Source: Erysipelotrichia bacterium (GTDB lineage Bacteria; Bacillota_I; Bacilli_A; RFN20; CAG-826). Taken from it: a stretch of DNA of 7,036 nt. The notes below the pieces were generated by a model. The model ran no database searches, had not been told where the DNA came from, and saw nothing but the letters and a program-made list of their open reading frames with translations. The position numbers and the translations under genes are program-made. The stretch is taken from contig JAAZFO010000068.1 of NCBI GenBank assembly GCA_012511695.1, positions 1 to 7,036 on the forward strand, written 5' to 3'. Shown piece after piece: positions 5,011 to 7,036 of this stretch (its first letter is position 1; the number at the start of each line of letters is the position of its first letter).

Positions 5011-7036
5011 CTTACATAGATTCTTTCCATATGTCTGCATTCAGGGTAATTAATACAACCGAGAAAATAGCTATATCTGCCTTTTTTCTTTACCAAATAA
5101 CCGTCACACTTAGGGCAGTCCTTAACTTTATTCGATTGTTCAGAGTCGCCGCCATCAGAAGACGTAGACACATTTCTAGTGTAGTAACATTTTGGAAAAT
5201 TACCGCACGAGATAAAGGCAGAACCGCGATTTTCGCGAAGTAAAAGCTCGCCCCCACACTCAGGACATTTTTCTCCTATCGGTGTCACTTTGCTCGCTTT
5301 TGTTTCATCTTTTTTAACATATTTGCATGCTGGAAAGTTTGAACAACCAACAAATTGACCATTTCTTCCATCTTTGATAACTAAAGGTGAGCCGCACTGC
5401 GGACAATCCTCACCAGTAGGTTCAAGCTCCTCTTTATACATTTTTTCGCTGACTTCTTCGTATAATTCCATAAACGGATAGTAAAACTCTTTAAGAATCG
5501 TGCTGCGTGATTCATTACCATCTTCAATTTCATCCAATTTCTTTTCCATTAAAGCGGTATATTTTACATCGACAATTTCTGGGAAATATTTGCGTAAAAC
5601 TGTCGCGGTTAATTTACCTTGCTTAGAAGTTTTCAAAGTCCCTTTTTCGTTATCGATATATTTTCTAAGACGCAATGTTTCGATAGTAGAAGCGTAGGTG
5701 GAGGGTCTTCCAATACCTTCTTCTTCCATCATTTTAACGACTTTTGCTTCCGTATAATGAGCGGGTGGTTGCGTAAATTTCTGTTCGGTAGATTTTTCGA
5801 TAACTGGAACCTCAATACCAACCGCAAAACCTGAAATGTATTCGGGATAGTCATCACCTTTATCTTTACCTTTGTAGATCGCCTCATAACCAGGGAAAAC
5901 AACCCTGGTAAAATCAATCTTATATTCGAGATTATTTCCAGATAAATGCACGGTCATCACTTCGTCTTTTCTACCCTTCATAAGTGAGGCTAGTGTCCGA
6001 TTATAAATTAAACGATACAAATTATATTGATCGTGAGTTAAAAATTTTCTTACGGATTCAGGAGTGCGATAAACACTAGTTGGACGAATGGCTTCGTGAG
6101 CATTTTGCTGATTGCCACTTTGTTTACTTTTCTTAACGCGCCCGAGGTATTCTTTGCCAAATCTCTTGGAAATATAGGCGGTCGCTCTGGCCACAAAAGT
6201 AGGAGATAGCCGTGTAGAGTCAGTGCGCATATACGTAATTAGTCCGACATGCTCACCATCGACTTCAATACCCTCATAAAGTTTTTGGGCGACTACTTGA
6301 GTTTTCTTCGTTTTAAATCTTAAGCGTGAAAACGCCTCTTGTTGCAAGGTCGAAGTCGTAAACGGTAGTCTACTTTCACTTGTTTTTATTTTTTTATCAA
6401 TTTTTTGAACGGTTAAATTTTCAGGAATACGCGCGAGTAAATCATGGGCTTGTTCACTATTTGAAAGCTTGACACTCTTGCCGTGATCCACCACTAAAGA
6501 AAGGGCGAATTGTTCGTTAAAGGCTTCTATTTTTGTGGCAATAGTCCAATATTCTTCTGGAACAAATTTTTCAATTTCCTCATCATGACTTTTAATCATG
6601 CACAAGGTCGCAGATTGGACCCTGCCTCCAGAACGTGAACGAATTTTCTTGTAAAGAAGCGTTGATAATTTAAAGCCAATAATCCGATCGATAATTCTCC
6701 TTGCTTCTTGTGAGCAAACGAGATTTTTATCAATTGTGCGTGGGCTAGCCAACGCCTCGTTAATCGATTCACGAGTAATTTCATGGAATTCTAAACGTTT
6801 CGTTTTATCGACATCCAAACCTAAAACTTGGGTTAAATGCCACGCGATCGCCTCACCTTCGCGGTCAGGGGCAGTTGCTATGATAACTTCGTTACATTGT
6901 TTGGCACTTTTTTTCAAGTCATTAATAATGTGTTGTTTATTTTTATTAATGATATAAGTTGGAGAAAAATCCTGGCTCACATCAACACCCAAGCCACCTT
7001 TTCCTGATTTTGCTAAATCACGGATATGACCTAAAG
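4998..7036 (-). CDS. topA: DNA topoisomerase I (5' end outside window)
   Basis: TopA relaxes negative supercoils by single-strand breakage and passage, balancing gyrase. The frame is open to the window edge, where LGHIRDLAKSGKGGLGVDV is readable; in the family GHIRDLP lies near residue 35, so about 30-35 residues are missing, including the TOPRIM glutamate. Counting from the TTG at 6992: TOPRIM acidic motif at 41-47 reads A-P-D-R-E-G-E, SGGRVQSA at 121-128, catalytic tyrosine Y254 in GLITYMRTDST (codon 6233-6231), HEAIRPTS at 299-306 and EGIGRPSTYAS at 425-435. Three C-terminal zinc ribbons follow, each C-x2-C ... C-x5-C: C530/C533/C550/C556, C576/C579/C596/C602 and C626/C629/C646/C652. It ends in a basic tail, IYVRKRK. 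Odd point: the first aspartate of the DxDxE motif is alanine (GCC). The identity as TopA, not topoisomerase III, is clear from the zinc ribbons and context. Confidence 0.97.
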   Translation of the reverse strand, partial: LGHIRDLAKSGKGGLGVDVSQDFSPTYIINKNKQHIINDLKKSAKQCNEVIIATAPDREGEAIAWHLTQVLGLDVDKTKRLEFHEITRESINEALASPRTIDKNLVCSQEARRIIDRIIGFKLSTLLYKKIRSRSGGRVQSATLCMIKSHDEEIEKFVPEEYWTIATKIEAFNEQFALSLVVDHGKSVKLSNSEQAHDLLARIPENLTVQKIDKKIKTSESRLPFTTSTLQQEAFSRLRFKTKKTQVVAQKLYEGIEVDGEHVGLITYMRTDSTRLSPTFVARATAYISKRFGKEYLGRVKKSKQSGNQQNAHEAIRPTSVYRTPESVRKFLTHDQYNLYRLIYNRTLASLMKGRKDEVMTVHLSGNNLEYKIDFTRVVFPGYEAIYKGKDKGDDYPEYISGFAVGIEVPVIEKSTEQKFTQPPAHYTEAKVVKMMEEEGIGRPSTYASTIETLRLRKYIDNEKGTLKTSKQGKLTATVLRKYFPEIVDVKYTALMEKKLDEIEDGNESRSTILKEFYYPFMELYEEVSEKMYKEELEPTGEDCPQCGSPLVIKDGRNGQFVGCSNFPACKYVKKDETKASKVTPIGEKCPECGGELLLRENRGSAFISCGNFPKCYYTRNVSTSSDGGDSEQSNKVKDCPKCDGYLVKKKGRYSYFLGCINYPECRHMERIYVRKRK

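Noticed and set aside
1..7036. UGA-as-tryptophan code as in Mycoplasma
   Set aside because: The seven genes read through without in-frame TGA and the tryptophans I checked are TGG.
366..7036. A hidden new multi-gene system (defence, toxin-antitoxin, biosynthetic)
   Set aside because: Every stretch is accounted for by known housekeeping genes with short gaps; no unexplained open frame of useful length remains.

Overview
The window is a compact block of bacterial housekeeping genes, all read from the minus strand. In transcription order (right to left) they are topA (5' end outside the window), xerC, rpsB, tsf, pyrH, frr and the start of cdsA (3' end outside the window). The order is a shortened form of the one known from Bacillus subtilis: topA-trmFO-codV(xerC)-clpQY-codY-motility genes-rpsB-tsf-pyrH-frr-uppS-cdsA-dxr. 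Here trmFO, clpQY, codY and the motility genes are absent between topA and rpsB, and uppS is absent between frr and cdsA. With the moderately AT-rich sequence and AGGAGG-type ribosome binding sites, this suggests a member of the Bacillota or a Mollicutes-like relative with a streamlined genome. All tryptophans I checked use TGG and no gene contains an in-frame TGA, so there is no sign of the Mycoplasma code. I cannot name a genus.

Region 4961-7036: topA encodes DNA topoisomerase I with three C-terminal zinc ribbons and ends in an intrinsic terminator whose loop holds the stop codon. xerC (4043-4960) encodes a tyrosine recombinase with all catalytic residues present. It starts without a Shine-Dalgarno sequence, just after a -10-like box.

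Region 3868-4042: a good sigma-70-type promoter (TTGTAT, 17 bp, TGA-TAAAAT) starts an rpsB leader of about 125 nt that can fold into two hairpins. This is a candidate ribosomal-protein leader for the translation-factor operon.

Region 366-3867: rpsB, tsf, pyrH and frr form a tight operon. The rpsB stop overlaps the tsf start (TAATG), a terminator-like hairpin sits between tsf and pyrH, and the frr ribosome binding site lies in the last codons of pyrH. The products serve the small ribosomal subunit (S2), elongation (EF-Ts), UTP/CTP precursor supply (UMP kinase) and ribosome recycling (RRF).

Region 1-365: cdsA (CDP-diacylglycerol synthesis) begins after a short AT-rich gap with a perfect 18-bp palindrome and a possible promoter.

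The most unusual points are ribosomal protein S2, about 180 residues longer than usual, with an RG-rich linker and twelve EKAKxxA/V heptads at its C terminus, and a TopA whose first TOPRIM aspartate of the DxD motif is replaced by alanine. I see no mobile element, CRISPR array, tRNA or rRNA, and no clearly new multi-gene system.
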